Shown here: in pieces, positions 11,446 to 20,394 of the stretch
How positions within the stretch are numbered: the first letter of the stretch is position 1
Layout of the letters: each line of letters begins with the position of its first letter
Origin: Diatrype stigma
Lineage: Eukaryota > Ascomycota > Sordariomycetes > Xylariales > Diatrypaceae
Assembly: GCA_022225965.2 (NCBI GenBank)
Contig: JAKJXP020000192.1
Location: 1-36,159, forward strand
Reading direction: 5' to 3'
DNA length: 36,159 bases
Translations under genes and position numbers: made by a program
Notes under the pieces: generated by a model
Told to the model about the DNA's origin: nothing
The model's database searches: none
Seen by the model: the letters and a program-made list of their open reading frames with translations, nothing else

Positions 11446-12625
11446 ATGGACGGCGTCGACGGCAAAGCATCACCTTCTAAGGCTTCCGTAGTCACGTCGA
11501 TCTCCGACGTACAGGTGACCCGGGAGAGGGAGCCCTTCATCCAGCCCGAAGATGACCAGAGATTGCCTCACACGGGTATGTAGCATTCCAAGCCGCCTGG
11601 GGTTCATGACTTGAGTCAGGCGTGTAAGACGTGATGCTGCTCGCATGCTAAGTCGCTGCGAAAGGTACTGCTCGAGCCAACATCGCCGCGACGTATGACA
11701 TGCCCCATGGCACGACGGAAGGTGGCTGGGCTGCGCGGCACAAAGACAAGACGGTGAGTTTGAACAGAGCTTTATCCATCGAAGAGGCGCCTCGAGCAAC
11801 TATCGACTCGTATTGAACTGGGCACTAACACCCCTCCTAGGTATTGCAGCAGCACTGCGAATTCTTTGACACGGTAAGAGATGCTATCTACCTACCTACC
11901 CCGTAGGGGTATGAGGACAGAAATCAGAACAACATATCAACTAACCCCCTCCCCTCCCCTCCTCCTCCCCCCAAAAACAGGACCAAGACGGCATCATCTG
12001 GCCCCTAGACACCTTCCGCGGCTTCCGCCGCCTGGGGTTCAACCTGCTCCTCTCCGTCATCTCGGTGCTGATCATCCACGGCAACTTCTCGTACCCGACG
12101 GTGGCCGGCTGGCTGCCCGACCCCTTCTTCCGCGTCTACCTCGCCCGCATCCACAAGGACAAGCACGGCAGCGACACGGGCGCCTACGACGCCGAGGGCC
12201 GGTTCCTACCCCAGAAGTTCGAGGACGTCTTCGCCAAGTACGCCCCCGCCGGCCGCGACTACCTCACCCTCGACGACATCTGGGCTCTCACCAAGGGCCA
12301 GCGCTGCATCGCCGACCCCGTGGGCTGGGGCGGCGCTTTCTTCGAGTGTACGTTTTTCTCCCTCCAATTTCCCTCTTCTCGTTCCTTTTCGCGTGAAGAG
12401 AGAGGCCCTTGTTGCGCTAAGTTAGTGTACATCATGGCGTCGTGGAAGACCTCGGACTGCATTGAGGAATTTGGGGATTCTAACAGCATCTGGAAACCAG
12501 GGATGGCTACTTACATCATGCTGTGGCCGGCTGATGGCAGGATGATGAAGGAGGACATCCGCGGCATCTACGACGGAAGCATCTTCTACAAGATCGCAAG
12601 TCGACGAGCGGGTGGTGGGAAGTGA
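11446..12625 (+). CDS. Caleosin, Ca2+-binding heme peroxygenase-type protein
   Basis: Caleosins are lipid-droplet or membrane proteins that bind Ca2+, and many are heme peroxygenases using fatty-acid hydroperoxides. Five exons (11446-11575, 11665-11753, 11841-11873, 11981-12347, 12501-12625) give 247 residues in uninterrupted frame. Introns open with GTATGT, GTGAGT, GTAAGA and GTACGT. The EF-hand loop DTDQDGIIWPLD is split by intron 3. A hydrophobic segment (LGFNLLLSVISVLIIHG) and a proline-rich knot (PTVAGWLPDP) follow. The likely heme-ligand His residues are present in LQQHCEFF and in HKDKHGSD. The C-terminus has WPADGRM.KEDIRGIYDGS, typical of the family. I chose the ATG at 11446 because of its Kozak context (A at -3, G at +4); in-frame ATGs at 11392 and 11416 would add up to 18 residues. 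Intron 4 (153 nt) is a multiple of three and open, so it could be retained. Confidence 0.93.
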
Positions 12626-13044
12626 GTTACTCATTAACAGGGTGATGTGGAACACGCAAGCTGTCTTGAGGGCTCGATGCGTGGCGTAGCGAAAGCAGAG
12701 TGCGTATTTAATGCATGTTATGCGAGGTGCCCTTCTGATGGGCTCGTGGGTAATTAGCGCTTTCAAGAAGCGTTTCGAAGAAGGTTCGCGGCCTATACAG
12801 AGCTTTAAATCAATTTCATGATGTGTTTTCGAGCTCCTGTAACAAATGTTTGACTTATTGAAGGTCTGCTATAACTGATAGCCGTTCATACTTTGTAATA
12901 TCCGCACCCTTGAATCGATTTCCCCTGGAACATCTCGTGTCCACCTCACCCAACGCTCATTTTATTTTGATATCAACATCCGTAATGACTGATTCTTTTC
13001 ACCTTCCTCATTCCGCCCCCACCCGTAAATCCTCTCGTAGTTGC
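12626..13044. other. Convergent intergenic spacer
   Basis: This spacer lies between the 3' ends of the plus-strand caleosin and the minus-strand small secreted protein. It should hold both 3' untranslated regions. I see no further coding or structural signal. Confidence 0.6.
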
Positions 13045-13338
13045 CTACATGTGGCTACACGTGCACCCCTCAGGCGCGTCGAAGGAGGGATATTTCACAC
13101 ACCACATGGACTTGGCGCGGCAGTTGACCTTGTCAACGCCACATTCCTGGTTGGAACAGGGTCCGTCATAGGACTGGCGCCGGTCCAGCGATTCCGCTGC
13201 CGCTTCCGCTGCCGCCCTCCCTGCCAAAGCCCTTCCGGGTGTGATGATGGATCCGTCTGCTGGAGCTGCAGCCGCTGTGGTGATGGAGGCCGGCAGGGCT
13301 AGAAAGCCGATGAGGGTGAAGATTGTGCGGGTTTGCAT
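13045..13338 (-). CDS. Small secreted cysteine-rich protein, effector-like
   Basis: The single-exon frame encodes 97 residues. Residues 1 to about 25 form a signal peptide (hydrophobic core IFTLIGFLALPAS, then an Ala-rich cleavage region). A low-complexity Ala/Glu pro-segment follows, ending in a dibasic LDRR at 51-54, a plausible Kex2 site. The mature part would be about 43 residues with six cysteines at 61, 66, 73, 80, 92 and 94, enough for three disulfides, and a compact C-terminus (APEGCTCS). Secretion with pro-peptide removal and a short Cys-rich core fits small secreted proteins of plant-associated or competing fungi. The specific family is not recognised. A TATA-like TATACTTATAT lies on the minus strand at 13376-13388, about 40 nt upstream of the start. 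Function is inference only. Confidence 0.82.
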   Translation of the reverse strand: MQTRTIFTLIGFLALPASITTAAAAPADGSIITPGRALAGRAAAEAAAESLDRRQSYDGPCSNQECGVDKVNCRAKSMWCVKYPSFDAPEGCTCSHM

Positions 13339-13704
13339 GGTGGCTAGCTATGAGAAGATTCGGCCGAGATGGGTGGATATAAGTATAAGGACGTTAGGAG
13401 TATAGAGTATATGCAGTCTAACTTTATCCGTGGTCCAGTGATGCGATGCGATGCTCGTCGGGTTTGAGATGAGTCGTTGGTCTGGTAGATGTTATGGCGT
13501 AGTTATGAAACTATGCAGAGGTAGGCAGATAGGTAGATACCTCAGTATATGGAGGCGGAGGAAGGTGTAAGTAAGAATGCAGTCCGATTAGCTGAGCATA
13601 GCTTTCCAGCGAGATGGTCTTTTATACGGCTATCGCATCATAGCTGACCTCTGCTTAGACGTATAGTATTGTACAGCCCCCCCCCCTTTCCCTGCCCCTG
13701 TCAA

Positions 13705-13726
13705 CCCCCCCCCCCCCCCCCCCCCC
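13705..13726. repeat. Poly-C homopolymer (22 C)
   Basis: An uninterrupted run of 22 C, preceded by shorter C runs from 13677. The minus strand is G-rich and could form G-quadruplex structure. The exact length is likely to be uncertain in the assembly. Confidence 0.95.
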
Positions 13727-15689
13727 ACCACCGCATCTCGAGGCCAAGATAAAATGGAGAACAGCCAAGCTTTCGAGTCCCGGATCTAAAGGGGGCCCTT
13801 GGAACAGGCGAAGCCGCCACGACGGATCGCCAAAACGCGGATGGCCTTGGCGCAGGCTTCTATTGGCTTTGCCTCCCCAAGCCGCGCCGTTTAGTCTTGT
13901 TCGTTTCGCTTTCAATGCGTCTTTTCGCTAGTTGGCCAATACCACTATTTTTGTATCACCTTTGGCGTTTGTTTGTTTTGGAAGATGAAGGCGACAGGAA
14001 ACATCATAGCAGAGGGGTTGGCACAGCTCTTGTATGAATTACGCACGTACGTAGATGCCGGGGAGGCTGAGTCAGGAGGGGGAGAACCGCCAAATGATCA
14101 TCCCAAAAAAGTATAGAAAAAAGGTCCCGGTTCGCGTTCGCTCGAAACTCACCGTATCGTAATTACTACCTACTACATATACCTACGGCGAAAAGGCTAT
14201 TCTCTTGGCTTGTCGATCGAATGGCTGTATGGCAGCAAAGCAATACGTATAAGCTGACGAGGAGGCGCATGTCCGTACTGCATGCGTCACTTTGGTCTCG
14301 GCTAGCCTCTGGGCTCAACCGGCCCCACACGGGAGCTTGGGAGATAATGAGGAGAGTGAAGCAAAGCAAACTTCCAAGAGAACGCCCAGCCAGCTAGGTG
14401 AACGACAAGCGCGCCGTAGCAAGGATATGTATGTGCTGGACAATCGGGGCTGTGTTGGCCGTGTAACCAGTAATAGACACTTCATGGTTTCAATTGCATC
14501 TGTGATGTGGTCTGCGAACTCTGGGCATATCAACCAGCGTTTGAACTGACGATCCATCATCCATGCCATTTCACAACAGAGGCCTTTGACCCAATTGGTG
14601 TCTGGGCTGAAGGAGATAGATGGGGTTCGAAGACATGATCGTTTCTCCCCCCTCATACCAAGAAATGACGTGGTAAGATGCAAGTGCCGTGTGAGTGAGT
14701 GCGCGCCGAGAATTACCGCTTATATCTTACACGAAGTGCGCCTGCGAAGTCTTTCTTGTTCTTCCGCGCGTCTCTTGGCGCTTGCTTACGTGCGTAATGC
14801 CGATATATATATATATACCAACGGTTGAAGTCGATCGTAGCCTCATCTGTGCATGGCAGTTTCACGATTACGCCAGCGCCTAGGTGCCGCTGACTGCCTG
14901 TCCTGCTTCTCAGAACTCGATTAGTAACGAGCAGCTTAAAACATAAGAACAAAGTGACATCCTAGCTTTGTGCAATTGGATATCGAATGGTTACGTATTC
15001 ATTAAGTGGCCATCATTTGCTAATATCGACAAGGCCGAATACTTCAAGATGGTCAAGGGTTCCTTCCAAGATACCGCAAGAGAATATCTCCTCCACGGGA
15101 CGTGGTATTCGTGCGGCTATTCAAGGGTGGAATATAAGCTAGGTATCATATCGACTCTGCATTTAGTACATCGCCATTACTGGGGATCTGCCACTTGCCA
15201 TCCCAAAAACTGATCCATGAAGGGGCCATGTTCAAAATCATGAATTACCACGGACTCTGTATAGAAAAGTCCAGAGGGCAGCGTGCAATAGAGGAGGATC
15301 TTCGTTATGGACCTGGACATACCTCTCAAGAAGAGGCAATACACTTGCTACCATCATCATGCCCAAAGTGGATGAACAAACGATGGCTGTGGTATTTGAG
15401 CACACCAGACAGGATAGCTATGCCACATGCTAAGTAATTAGGACAACTGGGTAGTTGCCTAATCGGCAGAATCGAAACTGCGGTCCTGGGTGTAGAGAAT
15501 ATATATATTAGAATAAGAACACTTCCTAATAACAGGAACCGTTGGCCCAATGGGTTGAGCTCTCTCTCGTCTTCACCTACGCGATAACCACAACAACAAC
15601 CGACTAACCATCGACCAGCAGACATACGATTCGAATTCCGAACCGAGCAAGAATTTTTTCAAGAAGACGCCAACTGAGACATGAAGACT

Positions 15690-16035
15690 TTTAACACTTA
15701 CACACACACCACTAAGAGCAACAACAGCCGGGTATGGACGACAAAAAACGACAAAAAAACGGCAGCCCGAGCACCAGCCGTCTCTCCGAGACTGTGCACC
15801 ACACGAAGATACGTAAAGACGCGTGACAAAAAGAAGAACGACAACAAGACCACAGCCGAGACAGGGAGCCCACCGGGGCTCCCGACTAAGGATAAAAACC
15901 CGACGACAAGAATCGACGACAAATCCCGACGACAAAAGAGCGACGACAAGACTATCAACGCCAAGAACCGACGACAAACCCGACGACAAGAACCGAAGAC
16001 GAGAGAAGAAGACAAGAGAACCGACGACACTAAGG
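15690..16035 (+). repeat. Degenerate CGACGACAA-type tandem array
   Basis: CGACGACAA followed by A, G or C recurs at irregular 12 to 25 nt spacing, most densely from 15895 to 16030, and is almost free of T on the plus strand. The plus strand is open from 15681 to 16283 (200 codons, Lys/Asp/Thr/Arg-rich), but this is what a T-poor repeat gives by default. I do not call it a gene. Confidence 0.6.
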
Positions 16036-16589
16036 TACGTACCATCCTAGCAGCTCCTCCCAACGGGCCAATGTTCCTATATTTTTTGCACATTTTATTA
16101 TTTTTTTTTACAGTTTCTTTGCGCATCTCTTCCCCTAATTCCAAACCGATCAAAACTAACCCAACATTTTCATTTACCCGTTTCGAACATGTCTGTACAT
16201 ATATATGTACGGATCAATCCAGGTACCTACATAACAACTACCCGGGTATCACAGCCACCAGGGCAATCGTCTCATTTACTTAGGTAGTTGCTGACCTTTC
16301 ACACCAAAGCAGCCATCCTGAACCAAAAGAGCTTAGACATTTATAGCAGCTACTCATTGTAATCCTAGTATGTAATGATATCTCAAAAAGCACCGCCTAA
16401 TAATCATGCCCGTCCCTCCAAAACCAGAAAGCATCAAAGGCATCGAGCAGCCGTAGCAGGGGATATGATAACTAGGAAACCCAACCTGCGCACCGAACCT
16501 TAACTCGCCCACCACCCCTTCACACCCACACCCACAGACCGCAGCAGCAGTGAAAAGGCAAAAAGCACTTGAAAGAGCGCGCCATCCAA

Positions 16590-18550
16590 TCATGGCTTTA
16601 CAGGCTCATCGCCATCACCATCACCGCCAACGATCTCCCCATACACCTTCTCCCGAGGCGGGTCCTTCAGCGCAGGCAGCGTGTCCAGCGGCTGCGCCGC
16701 TCCCTCTTGCGACGATGTGGCGGCGGCGTTTGCGGCGGCGGCAGGTGCTACCGCGTCGCCCGGCACCACGTGCGGCAGTAGCGGGGGCGACGGTAGCGAT
16801 ACCTCTGCCTCTGCCTCTGTGTCTGTGTCTGTCTCATCCGCTGCGGGCAGTGGCGGTGGTTCTATCACCTCGGGGCTGTCCATAGCGATCATGACTTTCT
16901 TCTTTTTAGGGGGCGGACTCTCTGGCTGTTTCTGCTCGGCGGCTGGTGGTGCTGGTGCTGTGGATGTTGATGGTGATGACGCTAACGCATCTGACGGCAT
17001 GGCCTGCTCGGTTTCGGTTTCGGTTTCTTCGTCTTCCCGCCGCTGCTGTCCCGTCTCGCCCGGAGCCGTCGTCGTAGTTGAAGCCTCCGCATCTTCTTGA
17101 GCGCGCTGATCCTCCGCCTCAGCCCCTCCTCCCGCGCCGCCGCCGCCGCCCTCCGCCGCACCAGCTTCTGCAGCCCCCGGCGTAGCGCCATCCGCAGCAC
17201 GTGCCGGTGCATCTGGCGCGTGAGCTTGTCGACTGTCTCCGCCGTGATTTTCGCCACCGACCACCGTTTCTTTTGTTTCGCCGCCCTGTCCTCGCTGATC
17301 ATTAGTAAACGCCGTGGCCTCCTGCGTCACGCGGTCCTGTCCGGGTACAGTTACAGATACAGATGCAGTGGATGCAGGCGTGAATGGTGGTGATGTGGGG
17401 TCCAACTTCAACCTGTGCTCCACCGCCTCGGAGATCTCGTGGACTTCGTCGTCTAGGATGTCCGCGCCGGGCCCGGTATCAGCGCTCTGGCTGCGCTTCC
17501 GCTGCCGCTGCGCCTCCTCCGCGCCGACGGTGTCCTCCCAGAGGCGCTCGAGCTCGTCGCGCCATCCCAGGGCATCGGCGAGGCGGCGCACACCGGCGTC
17601 GCAGTCGCCGAGGCAGAGGACGTCGTCGGGGCGGGTGCCGAGGTCGCCAACGCGCTGGAGGTTGAAGAGAACGCGGGGGACGGCGTCTTGGACGAGCATG
17701 GGCAGCCTGGCAAAGGGCTGGACGCTGAGGCTGGTGCCCAGGACAAGCAGAAGGTCGGCCTCGGAGGGGACGTCGTGCTCGGCAAAGAAGGCGGCGGGCA
17801 GCTGCTCGCCGAAGAAGACGATGTCGGGCTTGATGATGCCCGTGGTGCAGCCCTCGCGCGGGCAGAGGGGCGGCTCACCCCGCGCGACATGCGCGCGCAT
17901 GGCCTCGTCGTCCAGGAAGGGCACCTTGCAGTCCACGCACCGCTGCGAGGCGAAGCTGCCGTGCGCCTCGATGATCAGGTCCGGTGGCACGCCGGCCGCG
18001 CGCTCCAGGCAATCGATGTTCTGCGTGAAGAGCTTGCGGAGCAGGCGCTTGCGCGCGAGTAGCGCCACGAAGGCGTGCGACACCGTCGGCTGGAAGTTGC
18101 CCGGGTACAGCTCCTTGGCCAGCGCGTAGAACGGGTACGGGTTCTCCTCGAAGAAGTCGAGCTCGAAGACGGCCTCGGGGTGCGGGAGGTTGAGGCGCGC
18201 CAGGTTGTTGTATAGACCCGTACCGGGCGAGCGGAAATCGGGGACTATGAACGTGCGAGGAGAAAAGAGTGATGGGTTAGTCAGTCAAACAGGCAGAAGG
18301 CAGCTAGATAGACAGGGGTGACTGCCAATATCGATACCCGAGTCTGTACACCTAAGAGGGAAGGATGAAAGGAACGAACGCGGAGGGCAAACTTACTTCC
18401 AGCAGCGGTAGAGATACCGGCGCCGGTCAAGACGACGATGCGCTTGACGCGCCCATCATTGATGAGCTTCGCAACGGCCTCAAGGCTGCGCTCGGACAGA
18501 GTCAGCGGGGGCGTGCTGGGATCGACCAATTGGGAGTTCTGCTGGCCCAT
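16590..18550 (-). CDS. Hst2-like class I sirtuin, NAD-dependent protein deacetylase
   Basis: Two exons: 18550-18397 and 18244-16590, joined across a 152-nt intron (GTAAGT donor, CATAG acceptor), give 602 residues in frame. Sirtuins transfer the acetyl group of lysine to NAD+. The motifs appear in order: GAGIST (43-48), GIPDFR (51-56), TQNID (125-129), catalytic His146 in EAHGS, zinc cysteines 154, 157, 179 and 184, KPDIVFFGE, and GTSLSVQPF (221-229). The N-terminus MGQQNSQLVDPSTPP matches the Hst2 subgroup, and Gly2 could be myristoylated. Fungal Hst2 proteins shuttle between cytosol and nucleus and act on histone and non-histone targets. The start at 18550 is preferred over an in-frame ATG at 18670, which would add a basic stretch not expected in the family. 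From about residue 300 the protein is a long, low-complexity tail rich in Glu, Thr, Ala and Pro, unlike the compact yeast protein. Confidence 0.93.
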
Positions 18551-18897
18551 CTTGCGCCAACCCCTGGACCACGGCGATGACGGGTTTCGATGGTCGCCTT
18601 TACCACCAGCTTTCCTCTGGTGACGGGGTCTCTTCCTGCGACCTATATTGGTGGCGAGGTTGCGACACAACTTCGAGATTGCTTGAATGTTGACGAGTGG
18701 GTGAGCGTGTTGCTGTGGTAGGTAGAGCCTGATGGAGTGGGGAGAAGCTTTGGAACAGGAGCACTTGGGTGGGACTGAGGTGATAAAGCTGACGGGACCC
18801 AGGCAGATATTTATATTGATCGGGAGTCAGACTCGGGTAGGAGAGTTTAAGCAGGCAGTAGGTTCTTGTCAAGGCATCTAGTGCAGCCTAGAAGGTA

Positions 18898-18928
<31 letters not shown>

Positions 18929-19197
18929 GTGTGTCGGGTGTTTGTGTCTGAGAATCGTAGGCAGTGGAAAGGCAGTAGAATGGAAATGGAAGCTTCGAAG
19001 ATGCCTAGACCTAAGAGACTAAGTTAACGAAGACCCGTCGCTATGAAGTAAGGCAGGCGCACTGTCGCACTGGTTACATCATCTGAGTGGGGTCAAACTT
19101 TGGTCAAAATGGTCTGAGGCTCAGCTAGGCCCAGCGTTCACAGCGGCTGATAGTGGGGTGGCTAGCCGTCTTCATCCAATAGGCTTAATTACTGCTT
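18551..19197. other. Upstream region of the sirtuin gene
   Basis: It contains the presumed promoter and 5' untranslated region of the minus-strand sirtuin gene and a GT microsatellite at 18896-18934. No gene is seen. Confidence 0.6.
18896..18934. repeat. GT dinucleotide microsatellite
   Basis: About 19 GT units with single-base interruptions, roughly 350 bp upstream of the sirtuin start codon. Confidence 0.95.
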
Positions 19198-19206
19198 ATC
19201 CCTTCC

Positions 19207-19264
19207 CGAAACGACTAACGGCACCAGACACTTTAGCTAACGACACCAGACATTAACCGCATTT
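19207..19264 (+). repeat. Left terminal inverted repeat of the element
   Basis: It begins CGAAACGACTAACGG and contains two direct copies of CTAACGRCACCAGACA, at 19215-19230 and 19237-19252, 22 bp apart. These may be transposase binding sites (inference). Confidence 0.92.
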
Positions 19265-19662
19265 AGCTAGTCTGGCGCTAATTTAGCGTACCAGCCACCC
19301 AGCCACTACTAAAGCCACATTTAACTAAGTTCCTCCTTAACATTTTACCACCTGCACCTATAATATATATAACCACTTATAACCACTTATAACCACCTAT
19401 CTGATTGGCGGCCAATTGGCTGCATTCTAACAATTTTTTGATTGGTGAGTTTGAACCAATCAGAAAGTAAGAAACCATAAGACCCTTTTAATTTTTAGCG
19501 GTCTTCGGGGCCCTTTAGTGGTATTTAGTTACCCATATTAGTGCGTGAGCCTATGAGATTATTACAAAATTGTTGTATTGCAGCCAAATGGCCATTCGTC
19601 GGATAACCTATGTACGTATAGCTTGCACTTGCACCTGCACTTGCATTTGCCAGCGCTAGTAC

Positions 19663-19727
19663 GGGTTAGGGGTTAGTTAGGGTTAGGGTTAGTTTAGGGT
19701 TAGGGTTAGGTCCGGGGGGTTAGGGGG
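19663..19727 (+). repeat. Interstitial telomere-like tract, (TTAGGG)n and variants
   Basis: The plus strand reads GGGTTAGGGGTTAGTTAGGG and continues with five further TTAGGG or TTTAGGG-like units, then G-rich degenerate units. TTAGGG is the usual telomere repeat of filamentous ascomycetes. The tract lies wholly inside the inverted-repeat element, so it may have been carried here by that element. Confidence 0.9.
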
Positions 19728-19891
19728 GACGGTGAGAGTTCCCCTATTTGGGTATATGTATGTAATTGTGCGATATAAGGGCGTTGTATAAGGGTGTTGT
19801 ATAAGGGTGTTGGCGTTATATAAAGTAAAGTAATAGGTAAGGTGTATTAGGTGGTGAGATGGGTGGTGGAAGGTAATGTGGATGTGCGTCC

Positions 19892-19949
19892 AAATGCGGT
19901 TAATGTTTGGTGTCGTTAGCTAAAGTGTCTGGTGCCGTTAGTCGTATTG
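19892..19949 (-). repeat. Right terminal inverted repeat of the element
   Basis: Read on the minus strand it begins CAATACGACTAACGG and matches the left repeat except at positions 2, 4 and one internal G/A. Confidence 0.92.
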
Positions 19950-19958
19950 ATCCCTTCC

Positions 19959-20394
19959 ATTGTCGACAAGCTTCTTGGCTTAGTTATCGATAGCAACGGC
20001 AAGGATGGCTTGTGTTTCATTTCATTTCGAAGCAGTCACGACCTGTCATCGCGATGCCGAAGTCTAATTCACTTTCATTTGTTGTTGTTATTTCTCTCTG
20101 CTAACTATAGGTACTGCCTATTTAGAGGGACAGACACGAAGAAAACATCTGCATAACATACTGGAACCTACCAAACATGCCTGGAAGGGGGTAAAATAGA
20201 AGACATCTAACCTGCAATCCGTCCTCTCAAGGATAACATACCAGCCGAACGCACCCGTAAACATGAGGTTCCAATTGGGTCCTAACCACGAAGTATCGTA
20301 TTCTCTAGCGATATTCTCAACTCCGGCCTAACACCTGAGCCTCACTCACTGAGCCATCCCGAGTTGGAGGAGTCAGCAGCACGCAGTCACCCGC
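19959..20394. other. 3' flank of the lipoxygenase gene
   Basis: No gene is seen. It separates the element from the lipoxygenase stop codon and should include that gene's 3' untranslated region. Confidence 0.55.

Larger units (their letters stand above)
13339..16589. other. Gene-poor intergenic region
   Basis: No convincing gene is seen. It holds a 22-nt poly-C run at 13705-13726, a short TA microsatellite near 14803-14817, and a purine-rich low-complexity block at 15690-16035. Two plus-strand frames at 14968-15213 and 15195-15437 have fairly ordinary amino-acid composition but resemble no family I know and lack splice or start context that would join them. They could be fragments of a decayed gene. 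Confidence 0.5.
19207..19949. mobile_element. Non-autonomous inverted-repeat DNA transposon, MULE-like, 743 bp
   Basis: The element has 58-bp terminal inverted repeats (19207-19264 and 19892-19949) identical at 55 of 58 positions. It is flanked by perfect 9-bp direct repeats ATCCCTTCC at 19198-19206 and 19950-19958, which I read as the target-site duplication. Nine-bp duplications with long inverted repeats are typical of Mutator-like elements; the superfamily assignment is inference. It encodes no protein. The interior holds three copies of AACCACTTAT (19371-19400, last one variant), a (TTAGGG)-type tract (19663-19727) and three copies of a GTTGTATAAGGGT-like unit (about 19780-19812). The high inverted-repeat identity and intact duplication suggest recent movement. 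It lies between the sirtuin promoter and the 3' end of the lipoxygenase gene. Confidence 0.88.

Noticed and set aside
15540..15645. tRNA-like A box (TGGCCCAATGGGTTGAG) and B-box-like GATTCGAATTCC
   Set aside because: The boxes are about 83 nt apart, no acceptor stem pairs, and no cloverleaf can be drawn. Not a tRNA gene; a SINE relic is only a guess.
17314..18129. 271-codon plus-strand open frame across the sirtuin gene
   Set aside because: The minus strand carries clear sirtuin motifs over the same bases, so this is an antisense shadow.
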